The notes under the pieces are model-generated. The model had not been told where the DNA came from, made no database searches, and was given only the letters and a program-made list of their open reading frames with translations. Below are positions 31,088-42,621 of a stretch of 64,000 nucleotides of DNA, piece by piece. Source of the stretch: Deuterostichococcus epilithicus (Eukaryota > Chlorophyta > Trebouxiophyceae > Prasiolales > Stichococcaceae); contig JAVTLE010000023.1 in the NCBI GenBank assembly GCA_033439295.1, positions 2,454,530 to 2,518,529 of the forward strand, written 5' to 3'. Both the position numbers and the translations under genes were made by a program. The first letter of the stretch is position 1, and the number at the start of each line of letters is the position of its first letter.

Positions 31088-34000
31088 TCACCAGTGTAAC
31101 TCATGCACCTGCCGCTGGACGAAGAGCTTCAGCAGCTTTTCGAAGCTAATCTGCTCTGCCGCCGCAGCCTGCACATCGAACTGCCAGCATGTCAGCAGTG
31201 AGCGGCGATTGCAGCGGATCCTGCAAATGGCCCCGGCCAGCCAACGAGCAGCCGCTAGCCTCATATACAAGCATGTGTGCCATGAGAGGGAAGCATGAGA
31301 GGGAAGTCCGCTGCATTCCCACAGTCGAGCCCTCTGCAGACACGATCGGTCGCACAGAGGCCCAGCTAAACGTCCCGACGCAGCAAAGGAACCGCCGTCG
31401 CGCCTCGCTGGGGGCTTTGCCGCCGGGCGCGCCGTTGCCGCCGGGGCCTCTGTCGTCCCGCGGCGCCAGCTGCAGCAGCGCGGCGGTGGGCGCCGCGTGC
31501 AGGCGCGCGTGCAGCGTCCTGAACGCGTCGCTCTGCGGCAGCAGCTGCAGCAGGCCGTACATCGCCCTGCAGATGCAACATGTGCACGGCGGCTCAAACC
31601 GACCGAGCAGGACTGAGCTGTGCACCTCCCTACAGGGGCGCATCAGGCCTGCTGACTGCCGCGAAACTGTGCCATGCTGTCTGATGTGAGAGATGGGGAG
31701 GGGGGGGGGCATGCGGAAGGGCAGCCAGGGTGGGGCAGGGCAAGGATGAAGGGCGCACTGCAGCAGGGCGGGGTGGCGGCCCGGCTGCAGCAGGTGGAGG
31801 CGCAGGAATGTGAATGGCGGTGTCTCCAGCAGCCCCACCAGCCGGTCCATCTGCGCCGTGGCAAGGGACTCATGCTCAGGCTTCTGACGTGTCACGGCAC
31901 CGTCGGCCGAACAGAGTCCACTCACAGGCGCCTCTTGGCTGACAAGTCTGAGCTGTCGTGCCATACGCCGATAGGGCCTGCGCCGACTTGTGCACATGTT
32001 GACTCTGCAGCAGGTGAAACTTCGTCCTTCTGGAGACGGGACGGCGCAGGCGCTTTGAGAATGACAATGCCTCGTGGAATGGCAAGGCGAAGCCCAGACT
32101 CGGCAGGCTCTTCGAGGGACAACGCCCTCCCTGGCGCTCAGGGCCGGACGCGCCTGCACGAGGACCTCCACGGTGACGGGAATGTCCGCAAACGCGGCGA
32201 CCACAGCAGCGGCGTGCTCGTAGGCACGCGCCAGCAGGCACAGCGACAGTGTGGCGCCCGCCGAGTGCGCCCAGCTGCGGTACAGCGCCGCAAACAGGCG
32301 CCCCCCCTCGGCGCTGCCCAGCGCCTTGCACAGCAGCTGTCGCAGCTCCGCCGCCTGCCGACCAGCCGACGTACTCATAGATATACTTAGATATACGCCG
32401 ATGACATGAGGTGGACACTCGAGTGACGTCCCTGAATGCGTCCTGCCAGGATGCATGCCGAGATAATGGGGAGCTGGCAACGTCATCGAGCCGGAGCCTG
32501 TCGTGCAGACAGGGCAAGCGGCGCACCCTGGCTCCAGGGACTGACGTCTGTTTCGTTCCAGGGCATCTGAAGACCCGCAAGGCACACGCTTGCCCTAGGG
32601 GGCAGCTCTGCAGGGGCGGCGCACCTCCGGCGCCGTGAGCAGCAGCAGGTTGAGCGCCTGCACCAGGGTAGCGGCGAAGCGCAGGTCCGCCTCCCGCTCC
32701 AGGGCCGCCGCCAGCGCGCAGAAGACGCGCTGGCCGCCCAGCCGCGCCGACAGCCCCCGCACCTGCCACAGGGTGGGGCACACAGAGGTGTGACCAGCAG
32801 CAACAGGGAATGCACTGTGTGAATGCATTGGGGCATGGATGCACCCTTGGCGCAGGGCGCCCCCCTGCGCACTGGTGACAACCACCGTGAGCTGTGGCCT
32901 TTGGGAAAAAATAACAAAATTGAACAATGATGAAAAAATCCGGTTCTGGGGGACCCGCACCACGGCGGCGCCGCGGCGGGCGAGGAGGCGTGCGCCGGCC
33001 GGGCCCCGGAACTGCGACACCAGCGCGTCCACCACCTTTTGGAACTGCTCTTCGTCCTCCGCCACCGTCGCCTGCCGCACCAGAAGCGCGGCGGCCACTT
33101 GCAGCCAGGGCATTGAGGACATCGATGGCAGCTGCTGCGGCTCCAGCAGATCTGAGGACAGGGGCTGGGCACAGGGTTGGGCTGTGAGGGCGCCAGGCAT
33201 AGAAACCCAGATGGCGCACTCAGCAGGCACGAAGCCACTCTACTCAACAAAGACACAAGACAGACACGGACGTGTATGACGGTGTCATAAATGTGGATGG
33301 GATGCGCTCGCGATGCGCACCAGCACACGGACGGCCTTGGTGGCGACGGCGGGCGAGGGCGCCGACAGCGCTGCCAGCAGCGGCGGCAGCAGCAGCGGCG
33401 TGTGCGCCAGGACAGGCCGCCGCGCGCGCCCCAGCAGCCCCGCCGCCCACGCCAGTGCTGCCAGCCTGGTGGCCTCCGCCTGCGCATTGGCGTGCAGGGG
33501 ATCCTCCGCCAACCGGTGCTGAAATGTCAAGGTGGCATGTGACATCTGACGGATGCACGATGGCCATGGCCACCCCGCCGGCCGTGCCAGTGCTGCCACC
33601 AGGAACTCCTGTCTGCCCCTGCTGTAAGCATCGGTTCCATAGGAGGTTGCCGTCTGGCCAGGCACGGCACGGCGCCTGAGCATGCATTTGGACTGCAGAG
33701 AGCCGGCGCCTGGCATCCCGCTCATCACACGCGGAGCGGCGCATCGAGGACCTGACCTGGCCTCTGTGAGCCGACTCACCGGGCTGCTGAGTTGGCCGCC
33801 GATGACGAGCAGCAGGTCTGCCACCTCCAGCTGCTCCACGTCCGCATCCGCCGCCGAGGCCACCAGCGCCAGCAGCTCGCCATCTGCCTCCTGCGCCGCC
33901 TGTCGCAGTGGGGTGGCACCACCTTGTTGTCAGGCAACCAAACAAAGCCAGCAGCCTGCGGCATTCGCAATGGCGGCGTGGCAGGCTGTCAGCAGGAGAA

Positions 34001-36548
34001 GGCCAATCTCTGGGCGAGGGTACCGAGGGATGGGTGGGTGCATGTGTGCCGGCCACGACGCGAATCATCGTATCAGAGGTATGAGTCAGGTCTGCACCTG
34101 CCGAGGCAGCGCACCTGGGCGATGTCGGGGGCGGGGTGCGCCACACACGGCAGCACGGCTGCCAGGATGGGCGCCGCCTGCGGCAGCAGCGCCTCGCGCG
34201 CCAGGCCCACGAAGCCGGCCAGCCACCGCAGCGCGAGGGCGCGCGTGCCGCCGTCTGCGTGTGTGGGAAAGCTCATGCTGAGATGCGAAGTCTGCTCAAG
34301 TTTGCTGACCCAGGTGCGGCCCTCATACCAGCCAGGGTGGCAGGCGGGCTGCGGGGCTGCAACCTGCCGGATGGGTGTCGATGGACCAGATTCGTGGTTG
34401 CCAAAGCGCAAAGCAGCTTGTGCACAATGTCTTCATGCACTGGAGGCCGCCGTACCTTGTGATTGCGCATGGTCGACCAGGATGCGGGCGAGCGCCGCAA
34501 AGTCCACCCGCCGAGTCGCCTCTATTTCCACATAGAACTCCTGCAGCAATGAGATAGGCAACCCTCAGCAGCTCCACCCCCTGGGCAAAGCTACCGCCTA
34601 TGGCTCCAGCCAGCCCAGGCAGCCGCACCATTTCAGCCGAAGCAAACTGGAAGGCCGCACATGGCTCCGACCAGGGTGCAGCCAGGGCGCAAGCCGGTGG
34701 CATGTTGGACCGGCACCTGCAGCGTCTTCAGCACCGCCTGGCGCAGCTCCCGGTTGGGGTCCGCCACCATGGCCAGCAGCGGCCCCAGCAGCTGCGGCAG
34801 CGCCGGCAGCAAGTCCGCCTCTGGCACACTGCGCAGCGCCGAAACCATGTCTGAGCCGCCGTCAGAGGAGGCTGCCGAGGAGTCCTGCCGTCCCAGATTG
34901 TCAGAGAGTGCAGCTGCGCTGCGGGCCATCACAAAGCCGGCAGCGCCGCAGGGGCACGCCTCAGCAAGTGGCTGCATTTGCTTGCAGTGCCGAGCTCGCC
35001 TTGCAGTGCGACACCTGCCCTGTTCAGCAGATGCACTCGTCACTATGCTAAAGTTGTTCATACACTTCTGCCGGCCCACCTGTCAAGGACGGCCACCCAG
35101 GACACCAGAAACTGCCGCGCCAGCAGAAAGCGACTCAATGCGCTGGTGATGATGTGCACTGATTGCAACTCCGGACACGCGCCACAGACAGGCGTCGGTG
35201 TCAAACATTTCACCACACCCCAGACACACAGTCTGTCAAGATACCTGGCGCTTGTACGGGTTCACGACTGTGAGGTATTCCCGCAGCGCTGGCACAAACG
35301 CCGCCACATCGAAGCTGGGGCTGGCCGTAACGATGTCCTGCGCCATGCACAACAGGAATGCGCCGTCCTTCCGCTGGAGAGATTGGTTCTGAGTCCCGCT
35401 ATCCAAACGCAATGCCAGCATGTGCCACGGCTGTCCTGTCGAGCTGCCCGTGGACCTCAGGCGCGAGTGCCGTACAACGAGGCTTGCAACAACTTGACGG
35501 ACACGATCCGACGTGACCTCCTGCCAGAAGCACACCTTGATGAGGTTGTCCAGGAACTGTGCGGCGTTTTGGACGTTGCGCTCTGCGTCCGCGCACAGCT
35601 TGAACAGCGCCTCAAAAACCTCCGGAAAGAAGGCGATGAAGTCCTCCCGCGCCACCTTGGCTATGTTGTACAGTGCCTGTGGAGTGCGGCGGCACCAATG
35701 AGCATCGGCTGCCTGTCTTCGAGAGCAGGTGTACAGGAGGTGTGCAATGTGAAGGTCGTACACCTCCCTGCTGCCCACACTTCTACATTTGGGCGTGATC
35801 GAAGGAGGCGGATACGAACTCTGAACGGAGGGCAAAGGACACATGGCGCATGGTAAGGCTGCATGGTAAGAAAGGAGGCACCTCGCAGGCGTAGTAGCGC
35901 ACACGGCTGTCCTGGTCCGTGAACGAGTCCAGCACCGGCGGCACAATGCGCGGAAGGTGCGCTGCGCCGGCGTCGCCCAACCCCACCGCCGCCGCCGCCA
36001 GGCACAGCAGCCCGCCCTTGCGCTGGTTGGCCTGCGGGCTGAGCGCATAGTCCTGCGCGCACATGGATGAACCCTAAAGACCGAGAACATCACATATAAG
36101 AGGAAGAACCAATACTGCTGACTGTCGGTCACTTCTGTGGCATGCGGCGCTTCAGGCGGTGGTAGAGCTGACGTGGTGGCGGCTCTGTGGTCAAGACAGG
36201 GCGCGGGGCGTGATCACGCATCATATATCCATATAGTCAGTGCGTGCCTCTGCCAGCTTGTTGATGATGGAGCCGATGCGGGCGTCGTTGCCAGCGACCA
36301 CCAGCTTCTTCATGATCTGCACAGCGAACATGATCCGGCATGCAATCAAGCATCGGCCATGATTGAGCAGACGAGCATGTCAGTGTCGTAGCAACGCTGT
36401 CCATCACTCCGGTGACGTTGCCTGGCGAGGTTGAGTCAAGCCGAAAGGATCACACCTGCTCCACCTCCAGGGCAGCATGCTTGCGCTTGTCGTATAGCTT
36501 GTCGCCAATGCCACGCAGCACCGACTGCGGCAGCAGCGGGTCCGCCAT
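31088..36548 (-). CDS. VAC14: VAC14, scaffold of the PIKfyve/FAB1 lipid kinase complex
   Basis: VAC14 is a HEAT-repeat protein that holds FAB1/PIKfyve and FIG4 on the vacuole or endosome to control PI(3,5)P2. The start ATG at 36548 opens MADPLLPQSVLRGIGDKLYD followed by KRKHAALEVEQV, the conserved N-terminus. Later exons give MKKLVVAGNDARIGSIINKL, then QRKGGLLCLAAAAVGLGD, AHLPRIVPPVLDSFTDQDSR, VRYYACEALYNIAKVAREDF and RNVQNAAQFLDNLIKDIV. The C-terminal half has LYRSWAHSAGATLSLCLLAR, VTVEVLVQ, MDRLVGLLETPPFTFLRLHL and GLLQLLPQSDAFRTLHARL, all family hallmarks. The last exon (31180-31088) ends FVQRQVHELHW. Internal exon limits were not all fixed. It is head-to-head with the plastid-protein gene. 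Confidence 0.93.
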
Positions 36549-37048
36549 CCCGTGCGGGTCTGGTGAGGCCAATGTCTTCCCTTCAGGTGTTCCTCTGAAT
36601 GAGTGAAGTAGTCCGAGCGCCCCTAGGGGGTCATGCTGCGGCCTGCGGCATGCCGCACTCACTGCTACAGCTCACTGCTTCTGGGTCGAAAGTTCATTCA
36701 ACGCTTTGCAACCGACTGCAGAGTGACTGCCACAGCTTTGTCAAACGGCAATGAAGCATCAGTTAGCCTTGATAGTTGATACCAGGTTCCGAGCTCTGAC
36801 TAACCGAGATCAACTCTGATCGGCAGCTCAGCAGGAGCAGCAGGAACTCACTGCTGTCGGGACTTGATGTCGACGCCTTACTACAGTGCAACAGCGAGCC
36901 CACAGGCTGCACCAGGGCGCTGCCAGCTCCGGAGGTGTAAGCCAGTGCTGGTTCTGCCCCTCAAAATTCACACGTCACCGCCAGCTAAGCGGTAGAGGTG
37001 CAGGTGACATTGCAGTGTTTGTTTCGTTGTACCCGCCCGCAGTTCGAA
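36549..37048. promoter_or_regulatory. Shared upstream region of VAC14 and the plastid-protein gene
   Basis: A 0.5 kb gap separates two divergent starts. No coding exon is recognised. The promoter role is inferred from orientation. Confidence 0.4.
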
Positions 37049-38903
37049 ATGGCAAACTGCCCACAAAGCCACGCTTGCAGCGGCCGCCAAGCCACTGGCC
37101 TGCAACGCAAGTTGTTGACACCATGCACCGTGGCACACCCCTTCAGGCAACAGCAGAGGCACGCTCGCCGACCTCACGGCGTCGTGCGGGCGGCAGATGA
37201 GCCGCCAGCAGGTGGCAACGGATCCTCAGGCGGCGACCTGACCGAGGAGACGCTGCGGAGACTGGAGCAGGCGGAGGCGGAGGCGGAGGAGCTTCGAAAG
37301 CAGCTCAAGCTCGCCAGGCAGATGCAGGCGAGCCCATGTCCTGCTTAACGGTCCTCTGATCGTACAGCTCGAGTCTTGAGACGGTGCGAACCCCGGGTGC
37401 CCGTCGAGATGCTGCGCAGACGCAGAGGCGCTGCAGCCACAGCCCGCGGTGCGCGCGTCTGACAACAGAATCTGCTTTACCAGCGCTCCCTGACAGGGCA
37501 GCAATCGCTTTGCAGGAGGAGAGGGGTCAGCAGCCGGCGGCAGCAGCGGAGCCGAAGCGGCGGGGGTCGCGCATCGACGGCGCGGACATGAGGCGGGAGA
37601 CGATATTCGACTTGGGGTGAGATGCAGCACATCATCGCCAAGTGACATTGGCGTTCTGACACCTTGTGCCGTAAGTTGAGAGCTCTGCCCATCACGGCAC
37701 TCCAGTGCTGCGGCGGCCGACTTGACATCATGCGACATGTACAGGAAGCGGGGGAACTGGCTCCAGGAGCAGGATCTGGAATTCTTCAGAAATGCGACAG
37801 TCGGACCGCTAGAGGGCGGCGAGGCGGCAACGGCTGAGGAGAAGGCGACCGTGCAGGTGCACTGGTGGACTGCTGCTGGCTGCAAGCTTATATCTCAGCA
37901 TGGTTGAAGTTGTCATGGCAAAGCGACTACATGGCACGCTGGAGTTCGGATTGCGCATGTGGACGCAGTCTCCCTTGCAAATGCAGAGGCGGCTCATTTT
38001 GGGCCTCGGGTTGGCGGCGGTGGCTGGCGGGCTGGCGCTTGTGCCGCTGGACGTGCTCACGCCGACGCCCTCAAAGCCGCTGTTCTTCTACCTGACACCC
38101 CTCGTACGCGTTCAGGTAAGCCCTGTGGCCTGCGCTCTGCCCTCCCTGGGTCAGTTGCGTCAGCATGCAAGGCGGTCGGTTTGCAGCATTTGTTCCAGCC
38201 AGAGGTGAAAGCGGGACGCCGACATCAGATACGAGGCTGTGCTCAATGCAGGCGCTTTTGACGGAGGCCACCAGCATCGTGCAAGCTGCCAAGTGGGATG
38301 GTGAGTGTGGCATCGTCAGCAACCATGCTTCGTTGAGCCATACTGCAGTCTCGTTTTCAGGCATGCTGATTGGTCCCTGTAAGGCATGCTGACTCACTCG
38401 TGGCACCTGCAGATTTGCGTTACATCCTGACAAGGATACAGGGGCCGCCCAACAACATCAGGGAAAACCTGTACAGCGCAGCAGCAGGTGAGCAAGGCTG
38501 GGGCTATCGAAAGGACCCTCCAGCATTCTGAGGCGTGCTCTGCAGAAGCACGCCAAAAACACGGTTTCTTGTCATCACTCCTCCTGCAACCTGCACTCGG
38601 CCAAACCTGCGCCCCTCTTCATGTTGCGCAGCGATTAAGGACTCGGGCACACGGGACAAGGCAAAGGCGCTGGCAGCAGACATCCTGGAGTACGTCGCCC
38701 AGATCGACTTTGACAAGTACTTTGATACCCAAAAAGGGCGTGGAGGCGGCGCCGCCGGCGGCAAGCTCAATCAGGAGTTCGTCAATTTCTCGGCCTCGTC
38801 AGTGCAGGCAGCTCAGGCAAAATTGGCGGCGTTCCTGCGGCTGTTCCCTGCGGACCAAGTGCAAGCGGCCAGGGACCAGGCGGCGCCCCCGGTCTTCGAG
38901 TAG
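37049..38903 (+). CDS. Predicted plastid-targeted membrane protein
   Basis: Seven exons chain in phase: 37049-37327, 37516-37616, 37745-37856, 37987-38115, 38252-38300, 38413-38487 and 38632-38903, 338 residues. The N-terminus is rich in Arg, Ser, Gln and His with few acids (HPFRQQQRHARRPHGVVRAA), typical of an algal chloroplast transit peptide. A short coiled coil follows (RLEQAEAEAEELRKQLKLA), then LEFFRNATVGPLEGGE, then one membrane segment (LILGLGLAAVAGGLALVPL). The C-terminal part is helical, with KWDDLRYILTRIQGPPNNI, AADILEYVAQIDFDKYFD and FSASSVQAAQAKLAAFLRLF. This helical layout recalls small thylakoid proteins, but I cannot name the family. The first intron has GC-AG ends (CAG/GCGAGC). 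Confidence 0.85.
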
Positions 38904-39059
38904 GGCTCTGCTCGCAAAAGAGCGCATGTCGATGTGCAGACCGTGTGCGAGCTGTGATACCTGGTCAGTGGACGGACGTATGCACGTGCTGGCGCACTTG
39001 GCGGCTTGGCTTTGCCTTCTCAGGAGAGTTTTGCGGCGGCCGCACGACCGGAGCTCATT

Positions 39060-41345
39060 TCAGACCAGGGTTTCAGCAGGCCGACATAGATCGGGACAGG
39101 CATCCGAACGATCACGTCTGAGGAAGGAGTCAGGCTTCAACTTTATGGCCGCACAACAAATCGCCTGCCATGCCCGCATCAGGGTGGTGCATCGCCGCCG
39201 TCCCGTGCACGGCGGGTCATCCCGCCATGGGTTCGATGAGACAAAGTCTTTCGTTGTCACGTCTGCACCGCCAAGCAAACCGCTCTTGGTTCTGCAGCAT
39301 GCCTTGGTGACATCGTCGGCATACACTGAACATCGCACAACACACATGACACTAGGGAAGGCGCACCGCAAACAATGGAGAAGCAATGCCTGCGCCGAAA
39401 TAAACCCTGTGAGTTGTGCGATCTGTATAACGTAGAGATTGGCTGTGGCGTATATTCTTGAGGAGGCAGCTGGGCAGACCGCCAAGATGACGCGAACCCT
39501 CTGGCGCTGCATCTTCAAGAACTTGCGCACCCGCAGCCAAACAGCAGCAGGAGACAGAGGTACACGTAGATGGAATCTAGGCCCAGCAGCAGGTATGTGT
39601 CCGCCCGCCGCCAGGCATGTCTATGCCTGCATGTTGCACACAGTCGGACTTTACCTCAGATGGGTCGCTCGCACCTCCAGGTTTGGACGTAATGCACATG
39701 TTCTGAAGCGTGCTGTGGGATGGTGGCCACCTGAGATGAGCGTTGGTTACCTGATGAAGTGCCTGTGCAGCTTCAGCGAAGCGACCAACGCCAGCAACGC
39801 CGAGCAGGCTTGCAGCACCAGCAGGAAGGCTGCAGAGCACTACTCGCGTCAACCAATGCTTTCAGCACAAGCACGTGCTCACACACTACATGTGCAGCCT
39901 TGCATGGAGAGCACCCAGTGTTCACTGCCAGTGCCACTCGTCACCTGCAAAGAATCTGTGGTTGTCGTTCCCGATGCAATTACCGACGAGCAGGCAATGG
40001 TGGTCAAAGCGCCTCTGCGATGCCACCGGATTGGGGTCAGGACTGGAGATGCACCAGCAAGCGACGATGCCTAGCCACGCACGTTGGTCAACACACACGC
40101 CACGGCACAATGCATCAGCAAAGACAGCAGATCTACAATGTAAAAGGCATCTTTAAGCCTCCGGTGCGCATGACGACCATGTGAGGCGCAAGGGCCAAGG
40201 CCGCGCACCACGCAGACGCCGCAGATGTTGCAGTGGCTGGACCGCGGCGGCCGCCAGATCTTGCACGTCCGACACCACTTCGACCAGCCTGCAGCAACGC
40301 GAAGCCAGTCTCTGCAGTTGACCGATGGCGCAGAGGGGCTGCAGCATTTGTCGCAGCCTCGGTCTCGTGTCACATCTTAGGTGGTCTGAGGCAGGGGGTT
40401 GCACTCTCGCAGCTGCAAGCATGGAAGATGCTCGGCAGAGCCGGCCCCCACCTGCGGCATCATAGTCGTAGCGCATCCAGATCCCGCGCGCCGACTTCTG
40501 TATGGGGCCGTTGCGCTCCAGCTGCATGGTGCCCGAGTCCAGCGCCTCAACAAGCGCATCTGCAAGGGTTTGAAGAAGATTGCCTCGGATGTGACAGCAT
40601 GCACCATTAACTTCAGGCGGGACCTCCCTACTCTCTGAGGCCCTGAGCTCGGGGATGGCAGCATGAACGACGCAATTTGACCCGAGGCTTGAGAAGGCTA
40701 TCACAAGAGGCGATCGTGAGGCCACACTTCTGCAGCAGAGGCCGGATAGAAAGTGATTGACACCACCTGGATCCCCCGCAAATGCGATTGTGTGTGTGGG
40801 CTCTCAGGGTCTTGAGCGGCCTGAACCTTCAGCGGTGCTGGCACCCCTCACCTGCGGCAAAGCCGGGCGGGATGCTGCCGGGGTCCAGCTGGTTGACCAG
40901 CAGCAGCAGGATGAGGGAGCTCGCGACCGACGCCCAGAACAGCAGCTGGAACCACCACTGCTTCGACGCCAGCCTGTGGGCGCCGCAGACGTTGGCTGTG
41001 AGGCGGATTCAGCGGTGCTCAGCGGGGCGGCTGTGCTGTGCTGAACGTGCTTTCGCCACATGAGCATCCGCAGTTCGTGACGCTGGGCCATGATGTCCAA
41101 GACTCTGCGTATGTGACGCACCCGCTGAGGTAGCCGCAGGCAGCGACACCTAGGATGATGCCAGCCAGGCCCGCGGGGTACTGCAGGCTACCCTTGCGCC
41201 GCTCTGGCGCCGCCCTGGCGAAGAGGGCACCCATGCTGAGGCTGCGCGTCGGCGCGAGCAGCCGCTGCCGCTGCTCGCTGGCGGCGTCGCCACCTCTGCT
41301 GCTGCCCAGCCCCATCTCGTGCATCTCGCTGCCAGCGTGCGGCAT
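39060..41345 (-). CDS. DHHC-type protein S-acyltransferase
   Basis: This is an integral membrane enzyme that attaches palmitate to cysteines of other proteins. In order: a cytosolic N-terminus ([18 protein letters not shown]), a first membrane span ([20 protein letters not shown]) and a second ([19 protein letters not shown]) followed by the DPG motif [10 protein letters not shown]. The cysteine-rich domain has [20 protein letters not shown] and [21 protein letters not shown] third span is [18 protein letters not shown] and a TTxE-like element is VTTKDFV. The catalytic DHHC is intact, but the usual PW after it is LL. The 3' end (39060) rests on one open frame and is less sure than the rest. 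It is divergent from the small gene at 41810. Confidence 0.85.
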
Positions 41346-41809
41346 GTCCGCTGCGGCAGCTGCTGCAGAGGCTGTTGCAGATGCCTTTGGCGGTCGGAGG
41401 ATGTGTCAGCTGCTTTCACATGGTTCCCACATGCAGCCTGTTGCGACAAGATGATCAAACGTTCCAAACTTGACTGCACGCAGGACTGACAACTGCCTAC
41501 TGAAATCAACACCAACAGGTCGATCGCCGCAAATCCGCAATAATTACAGCGTCAGCAAAGAACATCTACCATGTCTGCACGTTCGTTCTGGGGAATTCGT
41601 CCCGCAAGTGCAGAATTTCGTGAATATTGGTGGCACGTGCAAGGGTCATTTGCTGGTTCGTGTGCACAGATGCCACGATCTCAGCACAACACAACACTCC
41701 TTGCGTACTTGTCATCCTGGCCATACCGAAGCCTGTAATCTTTCCTGCGCCTCACTATCGACGCTTCAACTTTCGCCTGTTGGTCTGTGGGCCAAGTCTG
41801 CGCTGCCGC
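41346..41809. promoter_or_regulatory. Shared upstream region, DHHC gene and small gene
   Basis: The gap between divergent starts is less GC-rich than its surroundings. No coding exon is recognised. Confidence 0.35.
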
Positions 41810-42305
41810 ATGTCAGCCCCTCGAACGTCTATGTTTGACCCAGACAGAATCCTACAAGCAGCAGAGAGTCAGATCGCGGCAACAGAGTACCGCACGGCGC
41901 TGCTGGAGCCGCCATGGGAAGGTGGGCAACTGCAGCGAGCGCGCATTTTGATGCCAAGAGGCCTGCACGCAAGCTGATATTGCATCTTGTAAAGCACAGA
42001 TAGCGCTTCCACATATGATTCGCTCAACACTGCAGGACACTGCGGGCTCGTGGCGCTGTGCGATGACGTAGAGCGAGACGCTTTGCCACCCTCGCTGCCG
42101 CAGCGGGCAGCTCGCTCCTACACGCCCTCAATGTCGGCATCGGAGGTGCGCCCGTCAAGTGCAAGAGCAAGAAACATATACCGGTTCATCTCGATGCCAT
42201 GCGCGCATGGGATCTGACAGATGCTGTGCATTGCAGGCGCCGAGCGCTACGACCCAGGCCAGCCCTGCGCGGCGGCACAGCCCCATGCCTAAGCCGAGAT
42301 CGTGA
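41810..42305 (+). CDS. Small unrecognised protein, 96 residues
   Basis: Three exons (41810-41921, 42036-42145, 42237-42305) chain in phase with GT-AG introns. The product begins MSAPRTSMFDPDRILQAAE, includes ALLEPPWEGHCGLVALCDD and ends in a Ser/Pro/Arg-rich tail (ARRHSPMPKPRS). It may extend: in-frame-looking segments such as EQLEPPSKTPNPSRLPG (about 42310-42370) and VCFRLDGDRRGELGTSLQSF (from about 42468) follow, so a longer splice form ending near 42570 is possible. No family was recognised. Confidence 0.4.
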
Positions 42306-42621
42306 TCAGCTGCGGAACAACTGGAGCCGCCTTCGAAGACGCCGAATCCAAGTCGTCTGCCAGGGCTTGGCCGGGTGAGTGACCAGGCTATGAGTCGTGG
42401 CAAACAGATCAGCATCAACATGTCTCTGATGCGCAATGCATGACTTGCTCCCGCTGCACCGTGCAGGTGTGCTTCAGGCTAGATGGGGATCGGCGAGGCG
42501 AGCTGGGCACCTCTCTTCAGAGTTTCCTTGCGCTAGCCCCTGTTGCCCCGTTTCGATGCTTGAGATCCTGATGTTTGGCAGAATTGCTTGCGGGACGCTT
42601 GACAATATCTGCAGGAAATAT
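42306..42621. other. Gap between convergent 3' ends
   Basis: This holds the 3' region of the small gene or its extra exons, and the 3' UTR of ERO1. Nothing else is supported. Confidence 0.35.

Noticed and set aside
31146-33487. Very long minus-strand frames (up to 479 codons)
   Set aside because: Parts are true VAC14 exons, but the frames read through introns; only the VAC14-like segments are kept.
39180-39240. tRNA-like GGGTTCGATGAG stretch
   Set aside because: No cloverleaf could be folded around it, and it lies in or next to the DHHC gene.
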